NCBI GenBank assembly: GCA_016699405.1
Contig: CP064972.1
Span: forward strand, 2,945,501-3,009,500
Reading direction: 5' to 3'
Source of the DNA: Holophagales bacterium
GTDB taxonomy: Bacteria; Acidobacteriota; Thermoanaerobaculia; Multivoradales; JAGPDF01
DNA length: 64,000 nucleotides
Every line of letters starts with the position of its first letter. The stretch's first letter is position 1. This document shows, piece after piece, positions 63,551 to 64,000 of this stretch. The notes under the pieces were generated by a model. The model saw nothing but the letters and a program-made list of their open reading frames with translations, was not told where the DNA came from and did no database searches. The position numbers and the translations under genes are program-made.

Positions 63551-64000
63551 TCACTCGAATCGGTGCACCCATAGGTCCTTGGAGGTGACGAATGAGCCAG
63601 AGACGGCCATGCAGAGGCGCTGCAGCCTTCCCGCAGACGGAGCCTGAGGTGACTTATACCAAAGGACGACTCGGTATTGTCCCGCAGCTACCAGACCAGC
63701 AGCGTGATCACCTTCTGAAACCGCAGGTGAGAGGCTGATTGCGCCCGCCAGAGAGCGGACTGGGACCTTCCTTGAAGGGCGGCCCTCCGTCGTCTGAATC
63801 TCGAGTACGAGCGGGCCGTTGTCCGGGCCGTGTGAACGGGCGAGGAACAAGCCCGACTCGCTCGGAGCCAGGACCTCCAACTCGGACAAGCCGTCTAGGC
63901 CGGTAAGGTTGAGGTTCGGGTCCTCAACGTCGATAGATGGCAGCCCGGGCCCGAACCGGACAGGGCACGGGTCTTGGGTCTGACCAGGGGATTCGCCAAT
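63551..64000 (-). CDS. Unknown protein, possible immunity protein (partial at window edge)
   Basis: The frame is open from the right edge to TGA at 63551, at least 149 residues, with no start needed inside the window. Visible segments are strand-rich (LVLEIQTTEGRPSRKVPVRS, GQYRVVLWYKS). No family is recognised. By analogy with cassettes D and E, a soluble gene lying just beyond a leader repeat is likely the immunity gene of the next Rhs cassette outside the window. Confidence 0.5.
   Translation of the reverse strand: MGESPGQTQDPCPVRFGPGLPSIDVEDPNLNLTGLDGLSELEVLAPSESGLFLARSHGPDNGPLVLEIQTTEGRPSRKVPVRSLAGAISLSPAVSEGDHAAGLVAAGQYRVVLWYKSPQAPSAGRLQRLCMAVSGSFVTSKDLWVHRFE

Overview
The window is a high-GC (about 70% by eye) bacterial chromosome segment with dense operons and many ATGA/GTGA stop-start overlaps. 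No rRNA, tRNA or other phylogenetic marker is present. Three traits suggest Acidobacteriota, probably Thermoanaerobaculia: a secreted protein with 14 propeller repeats followed by two Cys-containing carboxy-terminal repeats, a secreted protein ending in a DSFESG-type tail, and the general gene style. This placement is inference.

Layout. 1-6096: the end of a PA14 protein, an RDD membrane protein, a small HTH/membrane/MBL-hydrolase operon, and a coupled pair made of a flavin halogenase-like enzyme and a carotenoid oxygenase. 6100-12303 (+): three 5'-truncated Rhs cassettes sharing one core but carrying three different toxin tips, each followed by a candidate immunity gene. 12473-17948 (-): a five-gene operon encoding ACP, an active ketosynthase, a ketosynthase-like partner without catalytic residues, an HMG-CoA-reductase-fold enzyme and a CrtI-like flavoprotein. 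18015-26875: formiminotransferase-cyclodeaminase, aldo/keto reductase, a YhiN-type flavoprotein, argH and an outer-membrane-type protein. 26937-28875: a group II intron inserted just behind a strong terminator. 28896-38588: M13 peptidase, SRAP protein, serine hydrolase, poly(A) polymerase and sdhCAB.

40102-58446 holds an almost complete branched-chain amino acid pathway: ilvA; ilvD-ilvB-ilvN-ilvC (+); and leuA-leuC-leuD-leuB-ilvE (-). Both operons have an unannotated regulatory leader: a sigma70-type promoter very close to the start codon of a short peptide rich in the regulated amino acids, followed by a rho-independent terminator. This is ribosome-mediated attenuation. In ilv the antiterminator arm (42584-42592) is a perfect 9-base complement of the terminator arm. 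A VapBC module sits between ilvC and a short degenerate echo of the ilvC 3' end.

58460-64000 (-) is the most unusual part. The leuA leader/terminator cassette recurs three more times (59.6, 61.3 and 63.3 kb), each time directly upstream of a second family of truncated Rhs cassettes with divergent tips and immunity-like genes. An amino acid attenuator therefore appears to have been copied into, or exchanged with, an Rhs toxin/immunity array.
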